64,000 bases of DNA from G963701675 sp963701675 (GCA_963701675.1 OY969623.1:4712001-4776000); one strand, 5' to 3'; positions 8,655 to 17,844 are shown, counted from the stretch's first letter. The notes: generated from the letters alone by a model not told the origin. Made by a program: numbers and translations.

Positions 8655-9389
8655 TCAACCGTGCAGTCTTGCCACATCGTTCGGCGATAAACTCCCATCA
8701 TGCAGCACCGACGCGACGAGGACAGCGCCTACGCCTATGTCCTTTAGCCTAAAGAGGTCCGTGGCGTCTCGCACTCCCCCTCCGGGAATAATCTCAACGT
8801 CCGGATGCGTTTGGACCAACCTGCGACAGAGGGCTTCGGTGCTTGTCCCCGCGTTCATGCCGACTTTCGACATGTCGAGGATGATTATCGCGCCCGCGCC
8901 GTGATCAACGGCCTCTTTGGCGATTGACGCCGCGTCGGTGGCCCTCCACCTGTCGATCTTTCCGCACAGTTCCCCTGCCCTTAGGTCGAGCGAGAACACA
9001 ACGCGGTCACGGCCATACGTCGCGCACAGTGAGGCAATCGTTTCGGGCCCGTCGACCGTTTCCAGGGCAACTATGATTCTGTCGATACCAAGCGAGGCGA
9101 GCACCGCGGCGTGCGCGGCCGTTACAAGTCCGGCATCGACCCAAAGCCGAAACCCCTTTTCTCTAAGGGTTTGATAAACTGCAATCGACGGCGCCGCGCC
9201 GCCGATCGCATCCAGGTCGGCAATGTATAGCTCGGAAAGACCGAACCGTTCGGCGAATGCTTGGGCGACGTCCAGCGGACGGCACGACGAAGTCAACCGG
9301 CTCGAAACAGGTCCATATAGATGACGCCGTCCAGCAACCCCTCGGACGACTACGCCCTTTTGCAGATCCAGCGCTGGAATGATGCGCAT
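8655..9389 (-). CDS. HisA/HisF-related TIM-barrel protein (C1/methanofuran-type)
   Basis: This 244-residue (beta/alpha)8 barrel begins MRIIPALDLQKGVVVRGV and ends with the second phosphate-binding loop (EIIPGGGVRDATDL and GVGAVLVASVLHDG). It differs from true HisA in lacking the canonical GAxxLHLVDLDGA region; it has LYIADLDAIGG instead. That pattern fits the hisA/hisF-related family found with methanopterin/methanofuran C1 genes in planctomycetes, methylotrophs and archaea. mfnB, mfnE and mfnF homologues occur 42 kb away in this window, and a true hisF lies at 34234. The start is the ATG at 9389; the longer frame to 9530 would run into the divergent yqgE promoter region. A role in histidine synthesis is the alternative. 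Confidence 0.75.
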   Translation of the reverse strand: MRIIPALDLQKGVVVRGVAGRRHLYGPVSSRLTSSCRPLDVAQAFAERFGLSELYIADLDAIGGAAPSIAVYQTLREKGFRLWVDAGLVTAAHAAVLASLGIDRIIVALETVDGPETIASLCATYGRDRVVFSLDLRAGELCGKIDRWRATDAASIAKEAVDHGAGAIIILDMSKVGMNAGTSTEALCRRLVQTHPDVEIIPGGGVRDATDLFRLKDIGVGAVLVASVLHDGSLSPNDVARLHG

Positions 9390-9516
9390 ACCGACAATTC
9401 CCTTTCTCCTGTCATTCAAAGCGTCGAGAGGCAGTTTGGCTCGTAATATATCAGGGACAATGCACGTCGTCGGCCTATGTTCGCCGCGGAGACGCCCGAC
9501 CATTTGAGGGTCGCGA

Positions 9517-10020
9517 ATGACATCGCTCAAAGGCTCGTTTCTAGTTGCGGAAACCGGACTGATCGACCCGAACTTTCGTCGTGCCGTCGTTCTGATTCTC
9601 GAGCATGGCGAGGGCGGCGCCTATGGCGTGGTTGTCAATCGACCGGTGCAAAGTTCCGAGTTCACTCTGCCCATATACATCGGTGGCCCCTGCCCGAGTG
9701 GTGGGTTGGTGATGCTCCACGGTCATAGCGAATGGCTCGGCGAAACGTCCGCCTCGGAGGAGTGCGAGATAACCCCAGGCATCTATGTGGGCGACGCGGA
9801 ATGCCTGGGCCGGGCCGCCAAAACCATACCTGGCACGGCGATCCGATTTCGTGTCTTCCGTAATTACGCGGGATGGGGCGGTGGACAATTGGAGCACGAG
9901 ATCGCCGCACGCGCTTGGATGCCGGTTCCTGCGACTGCCGAACTGCTGTTTGACGTTCCCGCCGAAGAGCTGTGGCCTCTGCTGCGTCCGCGACAAATTC
10001 CGGAACCGAGCTTGAATTGA
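9517..10020 (+). CDS. yqgE: YqgE/AlgH family protein (UPF0301)
   Basis: This 167-residue protein matches the UPF0301 family along its length: GSFLVAETGLIDPNFRRAVVLILEH at the N-terminus, GAYGVVVNRP at 35-44, and FRNYAGWGGGQLEHEIAARAW. The family adopts a compact alpha/beta fold. Its biochemical role is unsettled; AlgH was linked to alginate regulation in Pseudomonas. The start ATG at 9517 has a GAGGG ribosome site. The gene is divergent from the HisA-like gene and converges with the MarR gene, leaving only 4 bases between the stops. Confidence 0.93.
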   Translation: MTSLKGSFLVAETGLIDPNFRRAVVLILEHGEGGAYGVVVNRPVQSSEFTLPIYIGGPCPSGGLVMLHGHSEWLGETSASEECEITPGIYVGDAECLGRAAKTIPGTAIRFRVFRNYAGWGGGQLEHEIAARAWMPVPATAELLFDVPAEELWPLLRPRQIPEPSLN

Positions 10021-10024
10021 TTGG

Positions 10025-10486
10025 TTAGCCGAGCGTCCCGCGCTCGAGAAGCCCGCGCACTTTTTCGAGTAGTTGCGTCAAGTCTTCTTGATCGTCTTCG
10101 GGCAAATCGCGGAGCAATTGCACAATGCGATTCACGCGGACCGTCTGATAATCCATAAACGCCTTGCGTCCTACATCCGTAAGACAGACGTCGATTTTTC
10201 GTTTATCGCGTGGATTGATTCGGCAAGAGACCAATGGAGCGGCGCGACTTTCGAGCGAGCGAATGATGCGCGACATCTGCGCGGGCAACACACCCAGCAC
10301 TCGCTGGATGTCTCCCACGATCATGCTCTCACGGCCTTGCAAGAGGGTGAGTGTGAGATACTCGACTTCTTTCAAGCTGTCCGGGCGGCGGCGTCCGCGC
10401 GGAACCGCCAGACAGAGATGCGTCACGACTTCGAAGAGGTCCTGGGCGATTTCTTCCGTGCGGGCCTCGGCACTTGTGGCAACCAT
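10025..10486 (-). CDS. MarR family transcriptional regulator
   Basis: The 153-residue protein is a winged helix dimer-type regulator. Its recognition region is in MIVGDIQRVLGVLPAQMSRIIRSLESR, followed by the wing INPRDKRKIDVCLTDVGRKAF, a standard MarR signature. N- and C-terminal helices would form the dimer interface. A 22 bp near-perfect palindrome sits over the -10 region of its own promoter (10549-10597), so negative autoregulation is likely. No effector or divergent target gene is evident. The nearest upstream gene, the J-domain-like protein, is read in the same direction and ends at 10642. Confidence 0.9.
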   Translation of the reverse strand: MVATSAEARTEEIAQDLFEVVTHLCLAVPRGRRRPDSLKEVEYLTLTLLQGRESMIVGDIQRVLGVLPAQMSRIIRSLESRAAPLVSCRINPRDKRKIDVCLTDVGRKAFMDYQTVRVNRIVQLLRDLPEDDQEDLTQLLEKVRGLLERGTLG

Positions 10487-10548
10487 GGGGCCGCGCTCCT
10501 GGTTGTCGCCGTGGCGGGCGGCACGTCGTCCGCCGACGACATATTCAT

Positions 10549-10597
10549 AGTGACATGTTCACATGTTACTATATCAATACTGACAACGGACTGTCAA
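10549..10597 (-). promoter_or_regulatory. marR promoter with MarR-type operator
   Basis: Read on the minus strand, TTGACA (10592-10597), an 18-base spacer and TATAGT (10568-10573) form a near-consensus promoter. The dyad AGTGACATGT-TC-ACATGTTACT (10549-10570, one mismatch between arms) overlaps the -10 box and the expected start site, as expected for a MarR repressor operator. Confidence 0.7.
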
Positions 10598-10641
10598 TTG
10601 TAGTAACGAATGAGCGAAAAGCGCGCGATGAAATGGTGACA

Positions 10642-11773
10642 CTACTGTGACAATCCAAGCCACGTCGCTACCGCCAGCGCAACCAGTACAATCGCGCCCA
10701 GAAGCCAGCCGGGATGGTCGCTCAAAACGACGTCGACCGCGCGAAATGCCCTTCCCAGCCAGTGCGTTTGCCGCAACGCCTTCAGCTCCTCGCGGACGAA
10801 CCGACGATGGACCGCCAAGAACCGAAGCCCGTCGCGCCAATCACGCGCTAACATCTCGCGTTGACTCGGCAACAACATTCGAAACGTTGCCACGATGCCC
10901 TTGCGCGGTTGGCTGGCCAGCGTGACGACATAGAAACCAGGTTGCCCCGCGGCGCCCAACAAAGGAGGAAAGTCATGCAGCCGGCGTCGAATCGCCGTCA
11001 GTTGCCGCGCCAATTCTATGGCTTCCGCCGACTTGCCCAAGCGACGCTCCGGGTGCTCCAGGTACTTGCCGGACGCATTCCAGGCCCGGTAGAGCTGCCG
11101 GGTCTGTGCCATACGCTCCAGTAGTGCACGCTTGGTTCCCAATCCCTGCCGTGCCGCCTGGGATGTTGCCGCTTTGGCGATCACGTCAGGCGCTTCGGGA
11201 GGCGGCTGTGCAGGTGCAGGCGCCGCGGCTGCGGCAACGCGCGCTGGGACGGATTGTCCATTCCTCTCCTCGGCGGTGGGGGCGGCTGAGACACCGGGCG
11301 CGATGTCCATCGGGGAGCGCAAAGGAGGCGGCGCGGCTACCCAATTCTCAACCACGGTGGCCGCCGGCAAATCGGCGTTGGTTCCCGCCGTGCTCGCACT
11401 CCACGGGCCAAACAACCAGGCCAATGGGTCGCTCGGCGGCGCCGCCACCGATTCAACCGTGGACGGAGCGTCGGCCACTGCCGTCACGGCCACGGGCGAG
11501 CGGCTGCCCCAAAGGCGCGCGTCATACGCTTGTCGCGCGATCGGATCGATCAGGCAAGTAAACGCCCTGGCCAGCAAGTTCATTGCTTCCGTTGCGAGCT
11601 CGGGATGCGAGAGTTGCCGACAGCGAAGCAGGAACATTCGCTCATGAACGTGCTGTTCGATGCGCAGGATTTGCCTCACCGGATGGCAGGCCGAGCAGAG
11701 TGTAATAGTCCGGCGGCCATGAACCCGGCGGCAGCCCGAGCCAAGTGCAAACCTCGTCATAGTTCATGACCAT
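10642..11773 (-). CDS. J-domain-like membrane-anchored protein, frameshifted
   Basis: The N-terminus (11642-11773, MVMNYDEVCTWLGLPPGSW then DYYTLLGLPSGE) and the body (about 11670 down to 10642, from RIEQHVHERMFLLRCRQLSH onward) lie in different frames. They join if one A of the AAA run at 11670-11672 (TTT on the plus strand) is removed. The N-terminal 80 residues resemble a divergent J-domain without an obvious HPD motif (ARAFTCLIDPIARQAYDARL follows). The middle is Ala/Pro rich and probably unstructured. The C-terminus has one transmembrane helix (WLLGAIVLVALAVATWLGL). This architecture is a planctomycete family of unknown function. The lesion may be a sequencing error, because the rest is open. 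Confidence 0.6.
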
Positions 11774-11919
11774 GTTAGGATGCCACATTTCCACGCGGAT
11801 TGCAAAGGGAGTCAATTCGGGCAAGGGGAACGCCGGGAATCCGACTTGTCGCAACGGCGTGAAATTGTTACAACTCTTGCCGCCACTCGTTCTGCTCCTT
11901 CCGTTCTTATTACTTCGGC

Positions 11920-13944
11920 ATGAAGAACTTTCTCCGCGCCATCCGATGTTCGTGGCCTTACCGCGGCCGACTGATCCTGTCGATCGTCTGCGCACTTCTA
12001 GCCGCCTTTCTCTGGAGCCTGAACATCTCGGCCATCGGCCCGGTGTTGGAACTACTTGGCGAAAGGCGGAGCCTCCAAGAAAGCGCACAGGTCAAAGCCA
12101 AGGAAATCCAAGAGCATATCAATGCTTGGCAGAACGAGCGCGATCCGATTGACGAAAGGCGCAAGGAACTGGAATCCGCCCCCGCCTCGGCGCTCCGCGA
12201 CAAGCAGCTTCGTGATGCGACTAATCACATCGCAAAGCTCGAAGGCCGAATTTCCTGGGCAACTACCAAACTCTATTGGTACCGCATTGCCGAGTGGTAT
12301 CTCGCGCGCTTTCTTCCTACCGATCCTTTTCTGACTCTGGCGTGGGTCATCGTTGCCGTCGTCGCCGCTGTCGCCGTCAAAGGCGTATTCGAGTTCTTTC
12401 AAGAAATGCTCGTTGGCAGCGTCGTCAATTTGTCGCTTTTTGATCTTCGCAACCGTTTCTACCGCAATGCCATTCACCTCGACGTCGCTCAGTTCGGCGA
12501 GGAAGGCACGCATGAATTGATGGCTCGATTCACGAACGACATGGAGCTTCTTGGCCAGGGCCTGAAGACGCTCTACGGCAAAGTGGTCGCCGAGCCGTTG
12601 CGCGCGATTGCCTGCGTCATCTTTGCCTGCTTCATCAGCTGGCAGCTAACGCTGCTGTTTCTCGTTCTGGTGCCGATCGCCATTTTCATCTTAAGCCGCG
12701 TCGGCCGGATGATGAAACGTGCGACACGGCGTTTGCTCGAACGTGTCTCCAATATTTACAAGATTCTCCAAGAGACGTTTCAAGGAATTCGAGTGGTAAA
12801 AGCCTTCACGATGGAGCCGCACGAGCGTCGCCGTTTCTTCTCGGCCACCAAGGATTACTACCATAAGGCGACGTGGGTCGTGAACCTGGAGGCTGCGACG
12901 GGCCCCGTCATCGAGCTGCTGGGGGTTGCCGCGATTGCCGGCGCATTGCTCGCCGGATCCTATTTGGTGTTGCGCGGTGAAACCCATCTGTGGGGAATGC
13001 GCATGAGCGACCAGCCGCTGAAATATGTCGCGCTTCTCCTGCTGTATGGCCAACTCGCCGCGATTGCCGATCCGGTCCGAAAGCTCTCCAGCGTCTATAC
13101 GCGGATTCAGTCGGGCGCTGCCGCCGCAGACCGCATATTCTCGTTCCTCGATCTTCGACCACGCGTGCAGGTCAACACGCATGGCGCACGCTTGGAGCGT
13201 CACTCGGAGCGGATAGAGTTCCGGGACATTTGCTTTTCTTACGAACCCGGTCGCCCGATCCTCAGCCATATTCAACTGGAAGTTCCGTTCGGCGAAATCG
13301 TGGCGCTGGTGGGTAAAAACGGATGTGGCAAAACGACTCTTTTAAGCCTACTTCCGAGGTTTTACGATCCCGATCACGGATCGGTTTTGGTCGATGGTCA
13401 TGACGTGCGTCACGTCCATCTTCGCAGTCTACGCCAGCAAATTGGCGTGGTGACTCAGGAAACTGTGCTCTTTGACGAATCGATTTACAACAACATCAAG
13501 TATGGAAGCCCGCGCGGCGTGGGGCCGGAAGACGTGGAAGCTGCCGCCAAGAAAGCGTTCGCTCACGATTTCATTGTCAAGCTGGCCCACGGCTATCAGA
13601 CCCGCATTGGTGAAGCCGGCGGCAAACTGTCAGGCGGACAGCGTCAACGTATCGCCTTGGCTCGTGCCATTCTTCGCGACCCACGGATTCTCATCTTGGA
13701 CGAATTCACCAGTCAATCCGATCCCGAAAGCGAAGCATTGATTCACCGCGCCCTGAAGGAGTTCATGCGCGACCGCACGACATTCGTGATCACCCACCGA
13801 CTCAACACGCTTGAGATCGCCAATCGAATCGTGGTGGTCGACCAGGGCCACATTGCCGCCGTGGGCTCGCATGCCGAACTGGTGCGTTCTTGCGGCGTCT
13901 ATCAACGGCTCCACGAAGCCCAGTTTCACCGCCTCTCCGCTTGA
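11920..13944 (+). CDS. MsbA-type ABC exporter (fused membrane and ATPase domains)
   Basis: The 674-residue protein is a half-transporter: a type IV ABC membrane domain to about residue 400, then an ATPase with Walker A GKNGCGKTT (about 465-473), signature LSGGQRQRIALARA (from about 570), Walker B ILILDEFTS and the H-loop VITHRLNT. It is expected to flip a lipid or glycolipid across the inner membrane as a homodimer. Unusually, about 65 residues of charged helix (roughly residues 48-112, rich in Glu, Lys and Arg) lie between the first two membrane segments and would form a periplasmic coiled coil absent from canonical MsbA. The glycosyltransferase genes that follow at 8-base, 0-base and overlapping spacing point to glycolipid export. 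Confidence 0.92.
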   Translation: MKNFLRAIRCSWPYRGRLILSIVCALLAAFLWSLNISAIGPVLELLGERRSLQESAQVKAKEIQEHINAWQNERDPIDERRKELESAPASALRDKQLRDATNHIAKLEGRISWATTKLYWYRIAEWYLARFLPTDPFLTLAWVIVAVVAAVAVKGVFEFFQEMLVGSVVNLSLFDLRNRFYRNAIHLDVAQFGEEGTHELMARFTNDMELLGQGLKTLYGKVVAEPLRAIACVIFACFISWQLTLLFLVLVPIAIFILSRVGRMMKRATRRLLERVSNIYKILQETFQGIRVVKAFTMEPHERRRFFSATKDYYHKATWVVNLEAATGPVIELLGVAAIAGALLAGSYLVLRGETHLWGMRMSDQPLKYVALLLLYGQLAAIADPVRKLSSVYTRIQSGAAAADRIFSFLDLRPRVQVNTHGARLERHSERIEFRDICFSYEPGRPILSHIQLEVPFGEIVALVGKNGCGKTTLLSLLPRFYDPDHGSVLVDGHDVRHVHLRSLRQQIGVVTQETVLFDESIYNNIKYGSPRGVGPEDVEAAAKKAFAHDFIVKLAHGYQTRIGEAGGKLSGGQRQRIALARAILRDPRILILDEFTSQSDPESEALIHRALKEFMRDRTTFVITHRLNTLEIANRIVVVDQGHIAAVGSHAELVRSCGVYQRLHEAQFHRLSA

Positions 13945-13952
13945 GATGAGCG

Positions 13953-15488
13953 ATGAGTCTTCGTTCGATCTGCACTAGGCTACCGTTGGTTTTTCGCTCA
14001 TCGTTTATTTGCCAATCATCAATTCTCTTGCTGATTTGCGCATTTCTCTTCTTCTACCGCCTCGCCGATCGCGATCTGTGGAGCAGCCATGAAGGACGGG
14101 CCGCCCAAAATGCGCAATCGGTGATCAACGACGGCTCGTTGGCCGTGCCCCAACTATTCGACAAGCGTGTCGAACTCCAAAAGCCTCCGCTCTACTACTG
14201 GATGGTGGCCGTCGTCGCTCAATTGAGGGAAGGGCACGTGGACGCATGGGCCGTTCGGCTACCCGCGGCGTTGAGCGCTGCTCTTGCACTTGCGGGTGTC
14301 TACCTGTTCGGCGTCGGGCTCGGACGTCCTGTCGCCGGCTTCGTGGCGGCCGTCGTACTTGCGACCGGGGTTCATTTCACGACGCTGGCTCGGACCGGTC
14401 GAATTGACATGCCATTGACACTGGCCATAGAGATCGCGCTTGGTTCGTACTTCCTCGGTCGCGAGTCACTCAAAAGCTCGAAACCACGATACGCCTGGAT
14501 GTGGTTCGCACTGGGTTATCTCGGGACCGCATTTGCGATTCTGCTCAAAGGCCCGATCGGCATTGCACTCCCGGCAGCCGTCGTCGGTGCGCATTTGCTT
14601 GTTAGCCGAGAATTACCCTTGCCTTGGCGAGGGCGCGAGTGGGGAAGGCTCGCGCACGAAATCGGTTTGTGGTGGGGATTGCCGCTCGTTGCCGCGCTGG
14701 TTCTGCCATGGTTCGTGTGGGCAAACGCCCAGACAAATGGATCCTTCTTAAGCTCGTTCTTTTGGTACCACAATGTCGAGCGAGCACTGGGAGGGACCGA
14801 CAACATGCATCCACGACCGTGGTATCTCTACGGCGTATACCTTACAACTCACTTTTTGCCGTGGAGCGTGTTGCTTCCGCTCGCCTTGTGGTACTGCTGG
14901 CGAAACCGAGACGATACCGCCGCTCGGTTCGGGGCCGTGTGGTTACTCGGGATGGTTTTCATGCTATCGTTCGTGCGATTCAAGCGTGCGGACTACCTCC
15001 TGCCGGCTTTTCCAGGTGCAGCGCTACTCATCGGCTGTGCGGCCGAGGGCTGGCTGCGAAAGAGTCTCAGTCCGCAACGTTTGAAATGTGCTTTGGGCGC
15101 CGCCGCCGGTTTGTGCATCGTGGGTTGGTTCGTATACCTGCAATTCATTTTGCCGAGTCAGGACACATCTCGCGAGTATCACCGGTTTGCGGCCGAGATC
15201 CGAAAGATCGTCCCCGCGCCGGAGCTCGTCCTTTTCTTTCGAGCCGAGGAACACGCGCTGGCGTTTCACCTTGGCCCCGAGCTTGATACGTTTCTGGAGT
15301 GGGAGAATCTCGATGTGTGGGCGGGACGACCAGGTTGTCACTACATCGTCATGCCGGCCGCCTGTGCCGACCAGTGGCCGCAACACATCAGTGCCGGCGG
15401 CCTCGTTGAGATCATGCGGAGCACGGATTTCGGCGGCGCGCGACGGCGCCCGCTGGTGCTGATGCGCACTAAGCCGCATTCACCGTAG
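13953..15488 (+). CDS. ArnT/PMT-like glycosyltransferase family 39 membrane protein
   Basis: This 511-residue polytopic protein has about ten membrane segments. The first loop carries the GT-C signature: RDLWSSHEGRAAQNAQSVI (acidic catalytic Glu) followed by ELQKPPLYYWMVA. Family members transfer sugars from polyprenyl-phosphate donors to lipid A or proteins on the periplasmic side. The luminal loop RPWYLYGVYLTTHFLPWS is also typical. It starts 8 bases after the ABC exporter stop and abuts the next gene, indicating one operon. The acceptor cannot be told from the sequence. Confidence 0.88.
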   Translation: MSLRSICTRLPLVFRSSFICQSSILLLICAFLFFYRLADRDLWSSHEGRAAQNAQSVINDGSLAVPQLFDKRVELQKPPLYYWMVAVVAQLREGHVDAWAVRLPAALSAALALAGVYLFGVGLGRPVAGFVAAVVLATGVHFTTLARTGRIDMPLTLAIEIALGSYFLGRESLKSSKPRYAWMWFALGYLGTAFAILLKGPIGIALPAAVVGAHLLVSRELPLPWRGREWGRLAHEIGLWWGLPLVAALVLPWFVWANAQTNGSFLSSFFWYHNVERALGGTDNMHPRPWYLYGVYLTTHFLPWSVLLPLALWYCWRNRDDTAARFGAVWLLGMVFMLSFVRFKRADYLLPAFPGAALLIGCAAEGWLRKSLSPQRLKCALGAAAGLCIVGWFVYLQFILPSQDTSREYHRFAAEIRKIVPAPELVLFFRAEEHALAFHLGPELDTFLEWENLDVWAGRPGCHYIVMPAACADQWPQHISAGGLVEIMRSTDFGGARRRPLVLMRTKPHSP

Positions 15489-17057
15489 TTGGAGTCGGTT
15501 ACCGTGATAACGGCATACCATGTCTGCCTCATTCTCGCCGTTCTGTGCGGCATATGGATCTTTCGACGAGAGCGGACCAGTCGGCAGACCGATAGGCTCA
15601 TCGTTGCTTCGATCCCTGTTTTGTTTGTCCTGGTTGCCACGTGCTTTGTCCAGCCGCTTCTTGACGCACCATATCGTTCCGTTTGGAATCCGGTGCGACT
15701 AACGCCAACGTTTGGCCTGTGCGCCGGGCACCCGCTCTATCATGTTGCAACGGACGGCCCGGTTTCCGGTCATATTTACGGTCCTCTAGCCGCGCTTGCA
15801 TATGTGCCGGTCGTGTTGGCCACCACTGCAACACAGGCCCTGTATCTCGGTACTTTGTTGAGCCTTATCATCTACTTCGCTCCGGTCGTCTGGCTGGCTT
15901 TTGCGGCGCGAAACTCCAGCAGCGATCGCGGCACAGTACTCGCTGGCCTTGTGGCGTTAGCGCTCTTTCCGATCCTGACGTTTGTTCGGCCGCAGAGTCT
16001 CGGATATGTTGCGAGCCTCGTGCATGCCGACGGCCCGGCGGTTGCGCTCGGCGGTGCAGCCGCCGCCGTGCTTTACGTGCATCACGAGAACCGATGGTGG
16101 TCGCTCATGCTGTCAGCTGTTTTCGCGGTGCTTGCGGTCTGGTCCAAACAGGTGATGGCGCCGCTGCTCCTGGGATTGCCGTTTTGGCTTTGGTGGAGCG
16201 CCGGAACGAGAACCGCCGTACATTACCTTGCCTGCGTAACAGCGGCAGGCTTTGGCGCCACGGCAGTGTTCGTTGCAATGAACGACGTTCATGCGATGTG
16301 CTTCAATCTGGTTGTCATTCCAAGCCGGCATCCAGCGGACATAACTAAATGGGGACCATTTCCCGGCAGCCTGCTGCACGTCGTTTTCGAATGGCTTACC
16401 TTTGGGTGGGTAATGCTGCTGGTCCTTGTCGTCGGTTACGTAATCGACATAACTCGCCACGGGGCCGCACAGCTGGGCAAGCAACAATGGACGGTATTTC
16501 TGGTCGGCGCCATCGTGCTGTTGCCCACGTCGCTGCTAGGCCGCCTGAAAGTCGGCGGTTCGGAGAATGCGCTCAGCTTCACGTTGTACTTTCTTCTCCT
16601 GGCAATGTGTCTCATGCTTTATGAGCGGGCCATCGCGGGTTATCGTTGGCTGGTGATTGCGCCGGTGCTCGGTTGTGCGATATTTCTCTTTCGCGCACAG
16701 CAAGAGCGATTTGCCTTACTCGCCGCACCGCAGGTCAATGTCAACGAAATGGTTCACGATTACCTCCGCGCTCATCCCGGCGAGGCGTATTTCCCGTGGA
16801 ATCCATTAGGCCATTTCATGGCAGAAGGCCGCGTGTATCATTTTGATTATGGAGTCTTCGACCGCGAGTTGGCCGGTTTTCCTTTGGAATCGGAACACAT
16901 TCGCCGGCATATGCCCGCGAATCCGCGCTTGATCTGTTTCGACCCGAAAGCCAATATGCGGTACATCATGAAATACCTTCCGGAATATTCGAGGCGCGTC
17001 AACGTACCGGAATTGCCGGGCTTCGATTGCTTTGAACGAGAGCAACCCCTTCCATGA
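15489..17057 (+). CDS. Polytopic membrane protein, GT-C-like, unknown substrate
   Basis: About 10-12 hydrophobic segments span the first 410 residues; the last 110 residues form a soluble tail (FPWNPLGHFMAEGRVYHFDYG). The size, topology and position between a GT39 and a GT2 gene suggest a polyprenol-dependent transferase of the GT-C superfamily, but no clear DE-type catalytic motif was found in the first loop. The start is TTG at 15489, directly after the previous stop; a GTG at 15504 is an alternative. The stop overlaps the next start by 4 bases (ATGA), so translation is probably coupled. Confidence 0.7.
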   Translation: MESVTVITAYHVCLILAVLCGIWIFRRERTSRQTDRLIVASIPVLFVLVATCFVQPLLDAPYRSVWNPVRLTPTFGLCAGHPLYHVATDGPVSGHIYGPLAALAYVPVVLATTATQALYLGTLLSLIIYFAPVVWLAFAARNSSSDRGTVLAGLVALALFPILTFVRPQSLGYVASLVHADGPAVALGGAAAAVLYVHHENRWWSLMLSAVFAVLAVWSKQVMAPLLLGLPFWLWWSAGTRTAVHYLACVTAAGFGATAVFVAMNDVHAMCFNLVVIPSRHPADITKWGPFPGSLLHVVFEWLTFGWVMLLVLVVGYVIDITRHGAAQLGKQQWTVFLVGAIVLLPTSLLGRLKVGGSENALSFTLYFLLLAMCLMLYERAIAGYRWLVIAPVLGCAIFLFRAQQERFALLAAPQVNVNEMVHDYLRAHPGEAYFPWNPLGHFMAEGRVYHFDYGVFDRELAGFPLESEHIRRHMPANPRLICFDPKANMRYIMKYLPEYSRRVNVPELPGFDCFEREQPLP

Positions 17058-17791
17058 CTGAGTTCGAAAAACTACCCGCCATAACACCCGCGCCGATCAG
17101 TCTCGTCATGCCGGCGTTCAATTCCGCGGCAACTTACGAGTCCGAAATCGGCGCCTGGTCGAACATGTTGCGGGAGATCGGAAATGGCTTTGAGATCATC
17201 GTGGTGAACGACGCCAGCACCGACCGCACACGCCCGCTATCGGAAGAACTTACAGCGCGATTCCCAGACCTCCGTGTCATTCATCAGGAAACGCACCGAG
17301 GCTTCGGCGCAAGTTTGCGCACGGGTATCTCGGCCGCGCGACACCCGCTGCTGGCCTATGTCGAAATGGGCCGGGGATATCGACCGGCGGATATCAAAGG
17401 GATGCTCAAATGGATCGATGAAGTGTATCTCGTCGCGGGGCATCGCATCTCAGCGGAGCGACCGAATCGCAAATTCCGTTCACGTTGGCTCCATCGTCGC
17501 GTTGCGCACACCATCTTCGGCGTGCACATGCGTGACCTCGGGTGCCTGTTCCTTCTGGCACGGCGAGCCATCTTCAAGCGGATTCCCATTCAGTCGAATG
17601 GACCGTTTGCCCATGCCGAAGTGCTGGCGAAGGCTAACTTTCAGGGATGCCTAATGACCGAAGTGCCGGTGCGGTGCACCGAAGCTTCGATGAAGCGACG
17701 CGCCGAAGGCGCTGATTCGGCATCAATACGCGCCGAGGCGTTGCGCCTCTTCCGCGATCCAGACTTTGGGCCGGTGAGTGTCTCGGACTAA
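17054..17791 (+). CDS. GT2-fold protein with a degenerate DxD site
   Basis: The 245-residue protein has the GT-A fold of dolichyl-phosphate mannose synthase-like transferases: ISLVMPAFNSAATYE, IIVVNDASTDRT and HRGFGASLRTGISAARHPLLAYVE. Where active relatives have the metal-binding DADLQ-type motif, this protein reads VEMGRGYRPADIKGML, so the usual acidic pair is absent. There is no C-terminal membrane anchor. It is the last gene of the four-gene envelope operon. It may be inactive, regulatory or metal-independent. The fold assignment is strong and the activity is doubtful. Confidence 0.8.
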   Translation: MTEFEKLPAITPAPISLVMPAFNSAATYESEIGAWSNMLREIGNGFEIIVVNDASTDRTRPLSEELTARFPDLRVIHQETHRGFGASLRTGISAARHPLLAYVEMGRGYRPADIKGMLKWIDEVYLVAGHRISAERPNRKFRSRWLHRRVAHTIFGVHMRDLGCLFLLARRAIFKRIPIQSNGPFAHAEVLAKANFQGCLMTEVPVRCTEASMKRRAEGADSASIRAEALRLFRDPDFGPVSVSD

Positions 17792-17797
17792 AAAAAC

Positions 17798-17825
17798 AAG
17801 CCCACGGGCCGCGGCCCGTGGGCTT
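17798..17825 (-). terminator. Perfect 28 bp palindrome with T-tract
   Basis: The 28-base palindrome (arms AAGCCCACGGGCCG / CGGCCCGTGGGCTT) lies between two convergent genes. On the minus strand it is followed by GTTTTTTT (complement of 17790-17797), making a strong intrinsic terminator for the Cys-rich gene. It may also stop the plus-strand envelope operon. Confidence 0.8.
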
Positions 17826-17844
17826 GGCAGTGAACAATACCGAC

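Noticed and set aside
14624..15286. A 220-codon plus-strand frame inside the GT39 gene
   Set aside because: It is Arg-rich and overlaps well-formed membrane segments in the main frame.
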